DNA from: Planctomycetota bacterium
GTDB taxonomy: Bacteria; Planctomycetota; Phycisphaerae; UBA1845; CAIVHJ01
Assembly (NCBI GenBank): GCA_022573485.1
Contig: JACZTW010000044.1
Coordinates: 1-15,967 of the forward strand
Reading direction: 5' to 3'
DNA: 15,967 bases
Program-made: the position numbers and the translations under genes
Notes under the pieces: model-generated
Databases searched by the model: none
What the model was told of the DNA's origin: nothing
The model's input: only the letters and a program-made list of their open reading frames with translations
Shown: in pieces, positions 1 to 7,866 of the stretch
Layout of the letters: each line of letters starts with the position of its first letter
Numbering within the stretch: position 1 is the first letter of the stretch

Positions 1-171
1 CGATCGAAGCGGGCGCAGTATACCGGCGGCAAGTTCGAGGACAAGCACTGCCAGTTGTCGCCCTGGTTCTCCGAGACCCACACGGACCCCGTCGTGCTCC
101 CGAACGCCGGCGGGCAAGAAGCCGCCCTGGGCAAAATCGGCTTGTCTCGCCAGCCGCCGCGCACCAATTGA
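1..171 (+). CDS. C-terminal fragment of an unidentified protein
   Basis: An open frame runs from the first base of the window to a TGA at 169-171 and gives the last 56 residues of a protein whose start lies outside. The fragment is polar, with a KFEDKHCQLSPWFSETHTDP stretch, a Gly-rich GGK and GGQ, and a basic Pro-rich end. It has no membrane segment. I do not recognise the family. The codons look coding-like, but the piece is too short for a functional call. A promoter for the next gene overlaps its stop codon, so it is probably not the main source of transcription for the DUF1015 gene downstream. Confidence 0.5.
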   Translation, partial: RSKRAQYTGGKFEDKHCQLSPWFSETHTDPVVLPNAGGQEAALGKIGLSRQPPRTN

Positions 172-196
172 CCAACCCGGTCGCCCGCGTTATAAG
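168..196 (+). promoter_or_regulatory. Sigma70-type promoter of the DUF1015 gene
   Basis: TTGACC (168-173) and TATAAG (191-196) are separated by exactly 17 bases, close to the TTGACA/TATAAT consensus. Transcription would start near 203, leaving a leader of about 39 bases before the ATG at 242. The -35 box overlaps the stop codon of the preceding reading frame. Confidence 0.6.
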
Positions 197-241
197 CTGG
201 GGCGTTGTCAACACAACATCAATAGCTGGAAAGACTTAACG

Positions 242-1465
242 ATGGTAATCCGCCCATTCAAAGCCTTGCGATCCACGCCGGACAGCGCTGCAACAGTCGC
301 CAGCGTGCCGTATGACGTCGTCGATACGACGGAGGCAAGGCGGCTTGCTGAGGGCAACCCGACTTCGTTTCTGCATGTCGTCCGTTCCGAGATCGACCTG
401 CCGAAAGGTACGGACCCATACAGCAACGCCGTTTACGAAAAGGCGGGCGAGAACCTTCAGATGCTGATATCGAGCGGCCAGATGGTGCGGGAGGACGGGC
501 CGTCATTGTATGCCTACCGAATGACTGTCGATGGACAGGCACAAGTGGGTCTGCTGGCGGGTTGCAGCATCGACGAGTACGAAAGCGGCCTGATCAAGAA
601 GCACGAATTGACGCGCCGTGACAAGGAAGACGACCGCACGCGGCACATGCTGGCGCTTGGCGCTCAGCCGGGGCCGGTGCTGGTGGCATATAAGGATGCT
701 CCGGCGATCGACGAGCTTCTGGCCGGCGTGGTCGAAGCGCCGCCGCTGCTGGCCTGTGACAGCGAGACAGGTGTGCGGCACGAGGTTTGGCGGATTGCCG
801 ATGTGGATCGCGTCGTTACAGCATTCGCGGAGGTGCCCTGTGCGTACATCGCCGATGGCCACCACCGCAGCGCCAGCGCCGCCCGGGCTCGCGATCAACT
901 CCGCTCCGCAAACGATCAACACACCGGACGAGAAGAATACAACTCCTTCCTGTCGGCGCTCTTTCCTGCCTCTCAAATGAAGATCCGAGCCTACAACCGG
1001 GTGGTCACGAACTTGAACGGCCACTCGCCTGACGAGGTTCTGAAGCTGGCAGCGGAGCGTTTCGAGGTCGGTGAGTCTGCCTCGCCGGTCCCCGGAGAGC
1101 CGAGGCGATTTTGCATCTATCTGGATGGTAAATGGTATGAACTAGTGGCCAAGCAGCAGATTGTGGACGAAAGCGACCCTGTGAAGTTACTCGATTGCAG
1201 TATTCTGCACGAGCACTTCATGGCACCGATCCTGGGGATTACGGACATCCGAACGGACCCGCGAATCAAGTTCGTGGGCGGCATTCGTGGAACGGATGCG
1301 CTCGCTGAAGCGGTGGACAAAGCCGGGACCGGCGTAGCGTTTTCGATGTACGCCACCTCGATCGAGCAGTTGATGGCCATCGCCGACGCGGGCCAGATCA
1401 TGCCGCCCAAATCGACGTGGTTCGAGCCGAAATTGCGCAGCGGGTTGGTGGTGCATTTGATCTAG
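242..1465 (+). CDS. DUF1015 family protein
   Basis: This 407-residue cytoplasmic protein, without signal peptide or membrane segment, matches the DUF1015 family over its full length. Visible family hallmarks are RPFKALR at the N-terminus, VPYDVV (residues 22-27, PPYDV in most members), FLHVVRSEID (43-52), KKHELTRRDKEDDRTRHM (119-136) and ADGHHRS (204-210). The function of the family is not firmly established. The DGHHR motif resembles the ParB/sulfiredoxin-like active-site region of free-serine kinases such as archaeal SerK, and DUF1015 genes often sit beside serA/serC in anaerobes such as clostridia. A role in serine or phosphoserine metabolism is therefore an inference. Here serA lies 2.8 kb downstream, separated by an opposing gene. 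The start is the ATG at 242, with GGAAAG nine bases upstream and a clear promoter at 168-196. Family membership is nearly certain; function is not. Confidence 0.88.
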   Translation: MVIRPFKALRSTPDSAATVASVPYDVVDTTEARRLAEGNPTSFLHVVRSEIDLPKGTDPYSNAVYEKAGENLQMLISSGQMVREDGPSLYAYRMTVDGQAQVGLLAGCSIDEYESGLIKKHELTRRDKEDDRTRHMLALGAQPGPVLVAYKDAPAIDELLAGVVEAPPLLACDSETGVRHEVWRIADVDRVVTAFAEVPCAYIADGHHRSASAARARDQLRSANDQHTGREEYNSFLSALFPASQMKIRAYNRVVTNLNGHSPDEVLKLAAERFEVGESASPVPGEPRRFCIYLDGKWYELVAKQQIVDESDPVKLLDCSILHEHFMAPILGITDIRTDPRIKFVGGIRGTDALAEAVDKAGTGVAFSMYATSIEQLMAIADAGQIMPPKSTWFEPKLRSGLVVHLI

Positions 1466-1505
1466 ATCACTGTCGCAATAGTTGACCTCCGTGGGGGACG
1501 CCGAC

Positions 1506-1530
1506 CGCTCCGTATGGGAGCGATTCCTTT
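1506..1530 (+). terminator. Probable intrinsic terminator after the DUF1015 gene
   Basis: CGCTCC (1506-1511) and GGAGCG (1517-1522) form a perfect 6-bp stem with a 5-base loop, followed by a short T-rich run ATTCCTTT. It lies 41 bases after the DUF1015 stop, in the gap between convergent genes. The T-tract is weak, so efficiency is uncertain. Confidence 0.42.
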
Positions 1531-1539
1531 CCGGCCTGA

Positions 1540-1600
1540 GTCTGCTAAACGGCAAGCCTGCGGCCGGCGCCAACGAAGTGACTTCGTCGTTTAGCAGACG
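1540..1600. repeat. Dispersed palindromic repeat, copy R1
   Basis: This 61-base element is bounded by perfect 12-bp inverted ends, GTCTGCTAAACG (1540-1551) and CGTTTAGCAGAC (1588-1599). It contains two inner palindromic stretches, GCGGCCGGCGCC and ACGAAGTGACTTCGT. A copy of the same length and order lies inverted at 10171-10231, and its left 19 bases recur at 4055-4073. It sits between two convergent genes. It is best described as a REP- or MITE-like intergenic element; it carries no coding capacity. Confidence 0.75.
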
Positions 1601-1674
1601 TTGCGTGTAGCGCTATGCTCTCGGCAGTGGCCGATCCGCCGTAGGCAGACCAGCGGCACGCCCAGCACCTGGCC

Positions 1675-3789
1675 TTATCCAACTTCGAGTTCCGAGAGAT
1701 AATCCTCGAAGGCCTTTCGCTGCTGCTGGTAGGTTTCTTCCAGCTCCGCCAGTACGGCCTGAAGTTGCTCGATTTGGGACTCTTGGTCGTCGAGCTTCTT
1801 CATCAAGCGATTGTAGTAATCGGAGTTTTGCCTGACCGCGCCCATGTTGGAGCGAATGCGGCTTTGTTCGCTCGTGATGCTTGCGATCCTAGACTTCGTG
1901 TCTCGAACCTCGCGCTGAGTGTCGTCCGCTTTGTTCTTGAGGGCGATGGCCTTGCTGAGCGCGACGCGGACCTTTTCCGGGATTGCGTTGGTCTGGGTGA
2001 AGATCAGCCAAGAGCCGACATCGTTGTTCAGCAGCCTGATCGATTCTGCCTGGACTTTCTCTTGCTTGACCGCCAGCTTCGAGGTTTCGCCCGCCGAGAC
2101 AATGTTCTCGAAGCGGTAGAGCGTCTCGGTGGTCTCGATCGGCTTGGGGCTGTCCACCAGTTCCCAGCCGGGTCGGAGATGGTGCTCAACGAGGATGATC
2201 TTGTCCCGATCGGATTCGTTTTTGATCAAGTACTCTTGCTCGTGTACATATTTGCGAAAGATCTGCATCACGCCCTTGGCGATCTTAACGGTTTGGATCG
2301 TGTGCGTGGTCTCGTTCTTCGTCGCGTCAACCCGCACCTGCAAATCGATGGCGTAGCTCAGCAGACGCTCCTGGTCGGGCGGCAGGTTGTCGATCCGAGC
2401 GTCGCCTGCGTAGGCGTGGTCATCGAATACGGTGATCGGCCCGTGCAGCAAATGCTTGCCGGTGGTGTTCTTCATTCGGGCCCCGTTGAGCGGGTGCTTG
2501 GCCAAGACGCTCTGATTGTAAATGCTGACGCGCGTCACTTCGATGTCGTCGGTCACAATCGGAATCATGGCTGACTTGTGACGAGGAAGCGAAACATCTC
2601 CGACGACATACTGGAACAATTCGCCAATGTCGCCCGCGGCGGCAGCCGCTGCCACGCTCGCGGTCGCATCCAACGGATTCATGATGGGAGGTACGCCGGC
2701 AGCCCAACCTTTCTGAAGGCGTATCTCGCTTGGAACACCTGGAATGAGCATCGACTCGAGTCTCGCTGAGTGCGCTTCCGTCCACATCGTCGTCGCCGGC
2801 GTGAAGGGCAACGCGACTGTGCCCAGCTTGTCCCAGTCGATACCGGCTTCGTAGGTTTGTGGGGTCAGGCTGGCGTAGAGTTGCGGCTGAACGGTGGGTC
2901 GAGGGATGTACAGCGGTTGATAGAGGTTCTGCACGAACGAGATTGGTCGGCCGCTGACGAGGGAGAGTTGGATGTTTTTCCAGTCGCTGTCGGTCTGGTT
3001 CTCGATGATGGCCCAGCCCTGGAGCTTGGCGGGGGCGCCGTCGCTGGGGGGCATGATCAGGCGGTAGCTGGTTTTCCAAATCGGCGTCTCGACCACGTAG
3101 GCCAGCCGCACGCGGCGCTCGCCCTGGCCGGTGAATTCGATGGTTACGGGCTTTTTGTCTTGGTCGCGGGCCTGGGCCAGTGCCGCGAGGGCCCGGGCGA
3201 GTTCCGCTTGCAGTTCTTCGTCCTGCAATTCGAGGTTCTGCACGTCCTCAAGGCTCACGGATCGAATACTGCCGCCGGAGATCAAGTTGAGCACCCACAC
3301 CGTGATCGTGTTGTCCTTGCCGACGATCGTTTTCTTTTGCTCGACGCCGAGGATGGTCCCTTCCAACTGTCGGCCGTGGACTTCGACGGAGACGTTCGCG
3401 CCGCGAAGCTGGTTCAGTAATTCTCCGAGCGAGGGATTGGCGGAAATGTCCACTTGGAAGCTGCGCAGCGTTTTGGCGATCGGATCCTGCGACGGATAGA
3501 CCACCGTGCCGACCCGCCCGCCGTCCATGTCCTCCAGCACCAGCGATTTGAGGAGATCGTTGATTTGGTTGGTCTTGAACCGCAGTTCGATGGTCGCATC
3601 GTCGGTGACCCGCCCGGTGTGTTCAAAATAACCCACGCCGCTGCTGAACAGCACGACCTTGCGGATCGGCAGCTCCCCCTGCCCGGCCGCACCCGGCGAA
3701 GCCGCACCGGCGGGCATCTCGGCCTTCGCCACACCGGCCGCCAAGGCCACTATCGAAGCTATGCACTGCAAAATCCTCTGGCTACGCAT
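1675..3789 (-). CDS. Exported DUF4139 domain protein with C-terminal coiled coil
   Basis: This 704-residue protein begins with a signal peptide: basic MRSQR, hydrophobic residues 6-20, probable cleavage after AKA at 23. It is predicted to be exported to the periplasm or envelope. Residues 45-60 (VVLFSSGVGYFEHTGR) and 231-239 (YVVETPIWK) are typical of DUF4139-type proteins, a family of unknown biochemical role. An Ala-rich linker (VAAAAAAG) interrupts the middle. About the last 90 residues are heptad-like and rich in Lys, Glu, Gln and Arg, consistent with a coiled coil. I chose the ATG at 3789 because AAGGAG lies eight bases upstream and the signal peptide follows directly; the frame stays open to 3900 but adds only non-signal sequence. 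It is transcribed against its neighbours and flanked by two copies of a dispersed repeat, so it may be an insertion into an older DUF1015-serA arrangement. Confidence 0.85.
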   Translation of the reverse strand: MRSQRILQCIASIVALAAGVAKAEMPAGAASPGAAGQGELPIRKVVLFSSGVGYFEHTGRVTDDATIELRFKTNQINDLLKSLVLEDMDGGRVGTVVYPSQDPIAKTLRSFQVDISANPSLGELLNQLRGANVSVEVHGRQLEGTILGVEQKKTIVGKDNTITVWVLNLISGGSIRSVSLEDVQNLELQDEELQAELARALAALAQARDQDKKPVTIEFTGQGERRVRLAYVVETPIWKTSYRLIMPPSDGAPAKLQGWAIIENQTDSDWKNIQLSLVSGRPISFVQNLYQPLYIPRPTVQPQLYASLTPQTYEAGIDWDKLGTVALPFTPATTMWTEAHSARLESMLIPGVPSEIRLQKGWAAGVPPIMNPLDATASVAAAAAAGDIGELFQYVVGDVSLPRHKSAMIPIVTDDIEVTRVSIYNQSVLAKHPLNGARMKNTTGKHLLHGPITVFDDHAYAGDARIDNLPPDQERLLSYAIDLQVRVDATKNETTHTIQTVKIAKGVMQIFRKYVHEQEYLIKNESDRDKIILVEHHLRPGWELVDSPKPIETTETLYRFENIVSAGETSKLAVKQEKVQAESIRLLNNDVGSWLIFTQTNAIPEKVRVALSKAIALKNKADDTQREVRDTKSRIASITSEQSRIRSNMGAVRQNSDYYNRLMKKLDDQESQIEQLQAVLAELEETYQQQRKAFEDYLSELEVG

Positions 3790-3889
3790 GACGTTCTCCT
3801 TGGAATAGACTGGGAAACGTGATTGTCCTTTCTGGCAGACATTTGAGGGGTGCGGCTCCCACACCGGGTTGCCGACTGGTCTCCTGCTC

Positions 3890-3895
3890 ATTATA
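3890..3895 (-). promoter_or_regulatory. -10 box of the DUF4139 gene
   Basis: On the minus strand positions 3895-3890 read TATAAT, a perfect -10 consensus, preceded by TGTA. No good -35 is present at the usual distance. Predicted start is near 3883, giving a leader of about 94 bases before the ATG at 3789. Confidence 0.45.
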
Positions 3896-4054
3896 TACAC
3901 GCACCAAGTGGCCGGGGTTCTTACGGGAGGCGGTTTTGTTGGTGCGGTTATTTAGACTCACTGTGGGGGCGGAAGTTCCGGATTGTTGTATCGGGGGTTT
4001 GCTGAATCTGGTATTGCCAGTGTAGTTGCGGTTGGGACGCAATCTGGTTGGGGA

Positions 4055-4129
4055 GTCTGCTAAACGGCAAGCCAGAACGGGGTAGTTCTCTTGCTGACAA
4101 TGCCCGCGCGCCCGAGGTGCCTTGCCGTT
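4055..4129. repeat. Partial or diverged copy of the dispersed repeat, R2
   Basis: GTCTGCTAAACGGCAAGCC at 4055-4073 is identical to the left 19 bases of R1 and in the same orientation. The interior differs, holding an AGAAC/GTTCT hairpin at 4074-4089. The right side ends with CTTGCCGTT (4121-4129), which is the inverse of AACGGCAAG (4063-4071), so it may be a longer variant with degenerate inverted ends. The right boundary is uncertain. Confidence 0.55.
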
Positions 4130-4168
4130 GCGCCGGGACGTGACGCAGTACTACATTGCGGGATTCTG

Positions 4169-4177
4169 TGATATACT
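4169..4177 (+). promoter_or_regulatory. Extended -10 promoter of the serine operon
   Basis: TGATATACT gives a TGn extended -10 with TATACT at 4172-4177. The -35 region is poor, which is normal for extended -10 promoters. Transcription would start near 4184, about 38 bases before the serA ATG. Confidence 0.5.
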
Positions 4178-4221
4178 GCCGGTGCTGAGGTCGCGGTATG
4201 GGAGGAATCGGGAAAAGTACG

Positions 4222-5427
4222 ATGAAAGTTCTCATTGCCGACAAATTTGAGAAGACCGGCATCGATAAGATGCAGCAGTTGGGCTGTGAGGTGGCCCTCG
4301 ATCCGCAATTGTCCGGGGAGTCGCTGATCGCAGCCATCAAAGAGCACGAGCCAGACATTCTGGTAGTGCGCTCGACCCGCGTTGAGAAGCCGATGATCGA
4401 GGCTGGAAGCGAGCTGAGCTTGATCATTCGGGCCGGTTCGGGCTTCAACACCATCGACGTGGAGACCGCCTCGGCCCGGGGCGTTTACGTGGCCAATTGC
4501 CCGGGCATGAACTCGGTTGCCGTAGCGGAGTTGGTGTTCGGTCTGATGCTGTCTTTGGACCGTCGGATCGCTCATAACGTCAACGACCTGCGCGAAGGCA
4601 CGTGGAACAAAGCGGAATACTCCAAGGCCCGCGGCCTGAAGGGCAGCACGCTGGGTGTCGTGGGGCTGGGCATGGTGGGCAAGGAAGTGGTCGCGCGGGC
4701 GGCGGCGTTCGAGATGCGCGTGCTGTACTACGATGTCGTCAGCCATCCCGAACTTGAGGAACGCTATGGGCTGGAGAAAGTTTCGCTTCATGATCTCTTG
4801 AAGCAGAGCGATTGGGTGACGCTGCACGTTCCTTTGGCTGAGGGGACGCGGCACTTGATTGATGAATCGAACTTGCGGCTGATGAAGCCCAGCGCTCACT
4901 TGATCAACACCTCGCGAGGCGAAGTGATCGACGAACAAGCCCTAGCCAGGGCGCTCAGTGAAGGGTGGATCGCCGGAGCCGGTTTGGACGTCTACGAACA
5001 GGAGCCATCCACTGCCAAGGGCGAATTCACCGACCCCGTGGCCACCTTCAAGGGGCTCTACGGCACGCACCACATCGGCGCGTCTACCGAGCAAGCGCAG
5101 ACGGCCGTGGCTGACGAAGTAGTTCGCATTGTGAGGGCCTACGTGGATTCGGGCGATGTGCCGAATTGCGTGAACCTGGAAAAGGGCGATATCGACAGCC
5201 ACGTGCTGATCTTGCGTCATTATAACAAGCCCGGCGTGCTGGCGTTCGTTTGTGGCGAGTTGAACAAGGCCAACGTCAATGTTCAAGAGACTCGCAATTC
5301 GGTTCTGGCCGGCGCCAAGACCTGCTGCGCCCAGATTCACTTGGAAAGCGAGCCGCCGGCGGAGACGCTGGAGCGCATTCGCAATCATGAATTGGTGCTG
5401 TCTACCAGAGTGGTACTGCTGAAATGA
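4222..5427 (+). CDS. serA: D-3-phosphoglycerate dehydrogenase, first paralogue
   Basis: It oxidises 3-phosphoglycerate to 3-phosphohydroxypyruvate with NAD, the first step of serine biosynthesis in the cytoplasm. The 401-residue protein has the D-2-hydroxyacid dehydrogenase fold. The Rossmann loop is GLGMVG (148-153), with acidic D171 after the second strand as expected for NAD. The catalytic triad is R232 (NTSRGEV), E261 (EQEP) and H284 (THHIGAS). From about residue 327 (HVLILRHYNKPGVL) a C-terminal ACT domain follows, the usual site of serine feedback control. I chose ATG 4222 over the in-frame ATG at 4198 because MKVLIADKF aligns with the start of the adjacent paralogue; GGAGG at 4201-4205 is somewhat far upstream. 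It heads an operon with a second serA-like gene 32 bases downstream and then serC. Confidence 0.92.
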   Translation: MKVLIADKFEKTGIDKMQQLGCEVALDPQLSGESLIAAIKEHEPDILVVRSTRVEKPMIEAGSELSLIIRAGSGFNTIDVETASARGVYVANCPGMNSVAVAELVFGLMLSLDRRIAHNVNDLREGTWNKAEYSKARGLKGSTLGVVGLGMVGKEVVARAAAFEMRVLYYDVVSHPELEERYGLEKVSLHDLLKQSDWVTLHVPLAEGTRHLIDESNLRLMKPSAHLINTSRGEVIDEQALARALSEGWIAGAGLDVYEQEPSTAKGEFTDPVATFKGLYGTHHIGASTEQAQTAVADEVVRIVRAYVDSGDVPNCVNLEKGDIDSHVLILRHYNKPGVLAFVCGELNKANVNVQETRNSVLAGAKTCCAQIHLESEPPAETLERIRNHELVLSTRVVLLK

Positions 5428-5459
5428 TCCCGCGGGGTTCAGTTGTGGAGGGTTGACGG

Positions 5460-6671
5460 ATGAAGATTCTGGTAGCAGACAGAATCAGCCAGGCGGGACT
5501 CGACAGACTGCGCGGTCTGGGCTGTGATGTGGTCTGCTCCCCTGATCTGGCGGGCGAGGCACTGGTTCGTGCTCTGGCAGAATCGGATTGCCGTGTTTTG
5601 ATGGTTCGCGGAACCAAAGTAACCGCAGAGGCGATCCGGGCCAATCGGCAATTGAGCCTGATCGTGCGGGTTGGCGCGGGTTATAACTCGATTGACGTCC
5701 GGGCTGCCTCGGCAGCCAGCGTGATGGTGGCCAACTGTCCTGGCCGAAACGCAACGGCCGTTGCCGAGTTGACCTTGGGCCTGATCCTCGCTCTGGATCG
5801 GCGGATCCCGGACAACGTGGCTGATCTGCGCGCGGGCAAGTGGGCCAAGAAGGAGTACTCCAAGGCGCTGGGCCTGAAAGGCCGAACTCTGGGCATCGTG
5901 GGCGTCGGGCGCATCGGCGAACGTGTGGTTCTACGGGCCTTGGCTTTTGAAATGAACGTGGTCGGCTGGAGCCGATCGCTGACGCCAAAAGCGGCGTCCG
6001 GATTGGGCATCGTGCGTGTGGAAACGCCGGAGGACGTGGCGGCCTGCAGCGACATTGTTTCAGTGCATCTCGCCGCCAATGCCGATACGAACAAGCTTAT
6101 CGGTGAAGCGTTCTTCGCCGCAATGAAGCCCGGTGCTTACTTCGTCAACACCGCCCGCGCCGAGGTAGTGGACCATGAGGCACTGGCCCAAGCCATACGC
6201 GAGAAGGGCCTGCGGGTCGCTTTGGACGTATTCCCCAACGAGCCGGACGCCCACGACACGGTTTTCAAAGACTCGATCGTCAAGCTGGACGGCATCGTGT
6301 ATGGCACGCACCACATCGGCGCATCGACCGATCAAGCTCAGGACGCGGTTGCTGATGAGGCATTCGAGGTCGTCAAGGAGTACAGCGCCACGGGCAACGT
6401 GCGTAACTGTGTGAACCTCAGCGTGGGGACGAATCCCAAGGGCGTGCTGGTAGTGCGGCACCGCAACCGGCCCGGCGTGCTGGCCAACGTGCTCGGTGAG
6501 TTGTCTCGAGCGGGCATCAACGTGCGCGAAATGGAGAACGTCATTTGCGAGGGGGAAGAAGGCGCGTATGCACAAATTCGGCTGGATAGCGAGCCATCGT
6601 CTGATGTGCTCACGCGCATCGCGAAGTCCGACGAGAACATTCTGGGGATCACGCTGACGGCAGCCAAGTGA
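5460..6671 (+). CDS. serA: D-3-phosphoglycerate dehydrogenase-like paralogue, probably altered cofactor use
   Basis: This 403-residue tandem paralogue of the upstream SerA aligns from end to end. It keeps GVGRIG (148-153), the catalytic residues R233 (NTARAEV), E261 (PNEP) and H285 (THHIGAS), and a C-terminal ACT domain from about residue 328 (GVLVVRHRNRPGVL). The clear difference is at the end of the second Rossmann strand. The NAD-selecting Asp (D171 in the neighbour) is replaced by Ser, in GWSRS (169-173). A small residue followed by Arg there is typical of NADP(H)-binding relatives such as glyoxylate/hydroxypyruvate reductases. It may therefore be an NADPH-linked hydroxyacid dehydrogenase or hydroxypyruvate reductase instead of a second biosynthetic SerA. 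The ATG at 5460 has GGAGG seven bases upstream. Position between serA and serC supports a role in serine metabolism. Confidence 0.85.
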   Translation: MKILVADRISQAGLDRLRGLGCDVVCSPDLAGEALVRALAESDCRVLMVRGTKVTAEAIRANRQLSLIVRVGAGYNSIDVRAASAASVMVANCPGRNATAVAELTLGLILALDRRIPDNVADLRAGKWAKKEYSKALGLKGRTLGIVGVGRIGERVVLRALAFEMNVVGWSRSLTPKAASGLGIVRVETPEDVAACSDIVSVHLAANADTNKLIGEAFFAAMKPGAYFVNTARAEVVDHEALAQAIREKGLRVALDVFPNEPDAHDTVFKDSIVKLDGIVYGTHHIGASTDQAQDAVADEAFEVVKEYSATGNVRNCVNLSVGTNPKGVLVVRHRNRPGVLANVLGELSRAGINVREMENVICEGEEGAYAQIRLDSEPSSDVLTRIAKSDENILGITLTAAK

Positions 6672-6716
6672 TGCCGACTGCCCAGTGACACTTGAAGGAG
6701 GGAAGGAGTCTGACCT

Positions 6717-7805
6717 ATGGCGACCAAGCGAATTCACAACTTCAGTGCCGGGCCGGCGGTGCTGCCGGTGCCCGTTCTTGAGGAGGCATGTGAGAACATG
6801 CTTTCGCTTGGCGATTTGGGCATGGGGATTATGGAGATTTCCCATCGTTCCAAACAATTCTCGGCGATCATCGAGGAGGCCGAGGCGGACCTGCGAGAGT
6901 TGCTGAACCTGCCGGCCGACTTCCACGTGCTGTTTCTCCAAGGCGGGGCCACGTTGCAGTTCTCGATGGTGCCAATGAACCTGCTCGGCCCGAATCAGAC
7001 TGCGGATTACATCGTCACCGGCGTGTGGAGCGAGAAGGCCGTCAAGGAAGCCAAGAAGGTCGGCGAAGTCCACATTGCGGCGGATACGAAAGCAGAGAAC
7101 CACAACCGCATCCCTCAGGCAGCCGAAATCAAGCTGTCGAAGAGCCCGGCGTACGTTCACTTTACGTCGAATAACACGATCTTCGGCACGCAATGGCCGG
7201 CTGAGCCGGCGGGCGCGGATGAACTCCTTGTGGTCGATGCTTCCAGCGATATTCTGTCCCGACCGTTGGCGATCGATAAGTACGCCGTGATTTACGCCGG
7301 CGCCCAGAAGAACCTTGGGCCGTCAGGTCTTGCTCTGGTCATCGTGCGTGACGATCTATTGTCCCGTCCCCGCGACTCTCTACCCACGTATCTAAACTAC
7401 AAGATTCACGCGAAGAGCAAGTCGCTGTACAACACGCCGAACACGTGGGGCGTGTATCTCATGGGCCTGGTGTTCAAATGGATCAAGTCGCAGGGTGGTT
7501 TGGAGGCGATGGAGGAAGCGAATCGTTCGAAGGCCAGTCTGCTGTACGACGCGATCGACGGCAGCGACTTCTTCCGCGGGCACGCCGAGCCGGGGTCGCG
7601 ATCGTTGATGAACGTCACTTGGCGCCTGCCTACTGAAGAACTCGACGCCCGGTTCGTCTCAGCAGCGGAGGCCGCCGGTTTGAGCGGGCTCAAGGGGCAC
7701 CGCAACGTGGGCGGCTTGCGGGCGTCTATCTATAATGCCTGTCCGCGTCGCGCTGTTGAAGATTTGGTTGCTTTTATGAATGACTTTGAGTCGAAGAACG
7801 GGTAG
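6717..7805 (+). CDS. serC: Phosphoserine aminotransferase
   Basis: It transfers an amino group from glutamate to 3-phosphohydroxypyruvate, giving O-phosphoserine; it needs pyridoxal phosphate and is cytoplasmic. The 362-residue protein has the usual family length. It starts with the characteristic NFSAGPAVLP (8-17) and contains GMGIMEISHRS (35-45), LFLQGGATLQFSMVPMNLL (72-90) and VDASSDI (173-179). The PLP-binding Lys is K198 in GAQKNLGPSG, the same number as in the E. coli enzyme. The start is supported by a strong AAGGAG at 6703-6708, eight bases before the ATG, within a purine-rich GAAGGAGGGAAGGAG. It follows the second serA by 45 bases with no terminator visible, so the three genes are probably one transcript. 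No serB is nearby. Confidence 0.96.
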   Translation: MATKRIHNFSAGPAVLPVPVLEEACENMLSLGDLGMGIMEISHRSKQFSAIIEEAEADLRELLNLPADFHVLFLQGGATLQFSMVPMNLLGPNQTADYIVTGVWSEKAVKEAKKVGEVHIAADTKAENHNRIPQAAEIKLSKSPAYVHFTSNNTIFGTQWPAEPAGADELLVVDASSDILSRPLAIDKYAVIYAGAQKNLGPSGLALVIVRDDLLSRPRDSLPTYLNYKIHAKSKSLYNTPNTWGVYLMGLVFKWIKSQGGLEAMEEANRSKASLLYDAIDGSDFFRGHAEPGSRSLMNVTWRLPTEELDARFVSAAEAAGLSGLKGHRNVGGLRASIYNACPRRAVEDLVAFMNDFESKNG

Positions 7806-7866
7806 GCTCCGGCCACGTATGGGCTGTGATGTCCGTTGTATTTGAAGACTCATTGTGAGGTGTTGC

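Larger units (their letters stand above)
3790..4221. other. 432-base divergent intergenic region with promoters, hairpins and a repeat
   Basis: No convincing gene lies here. It holds the TATAAT box of the DUF4139 gene, the extended -10 of serA, and the partial repeat R2. Short inverted repeats are CGGAA-G-TTCCG (3970-3980), CTGG/CCAG (4008-4020), TTGCG/CGCAA (4026-4042) and AGAAC/GTTCT (4074-4089). The cluster of hairpins upstream of the serA promoter could be repeat debris rather than regulation. I see no T-box or known riboswitch pattern. Confidence 0.5.

Noticed and set aside
1765..3420. Plus-strand frames of 269 and 216 codons opposite the DUF4139 gene
   Set aside because: Mirror frames of a gene with signal peptide, ribosome site and family motifs.
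3950..4200. A riboswitch or T-box leader for the serine operon
   Set aside because: The hairpins lie upstream of the predicted transcript start, and no specifier loop or known conserved core is visible.
4060..4938. A 292-codon minus-strand open frame over the first serA
   Set aside because: Antisense shadow of serA, with no recognisable domain and a composition rich in His, Arg and Gln.
6060..7193. A 377-codon open frame on the minus strand
   Set aside because: It lies wholly antisense to the second serA and serC, both with clear motifs and ribosome sites; long antisense frames are expected in GC-rich DNA.
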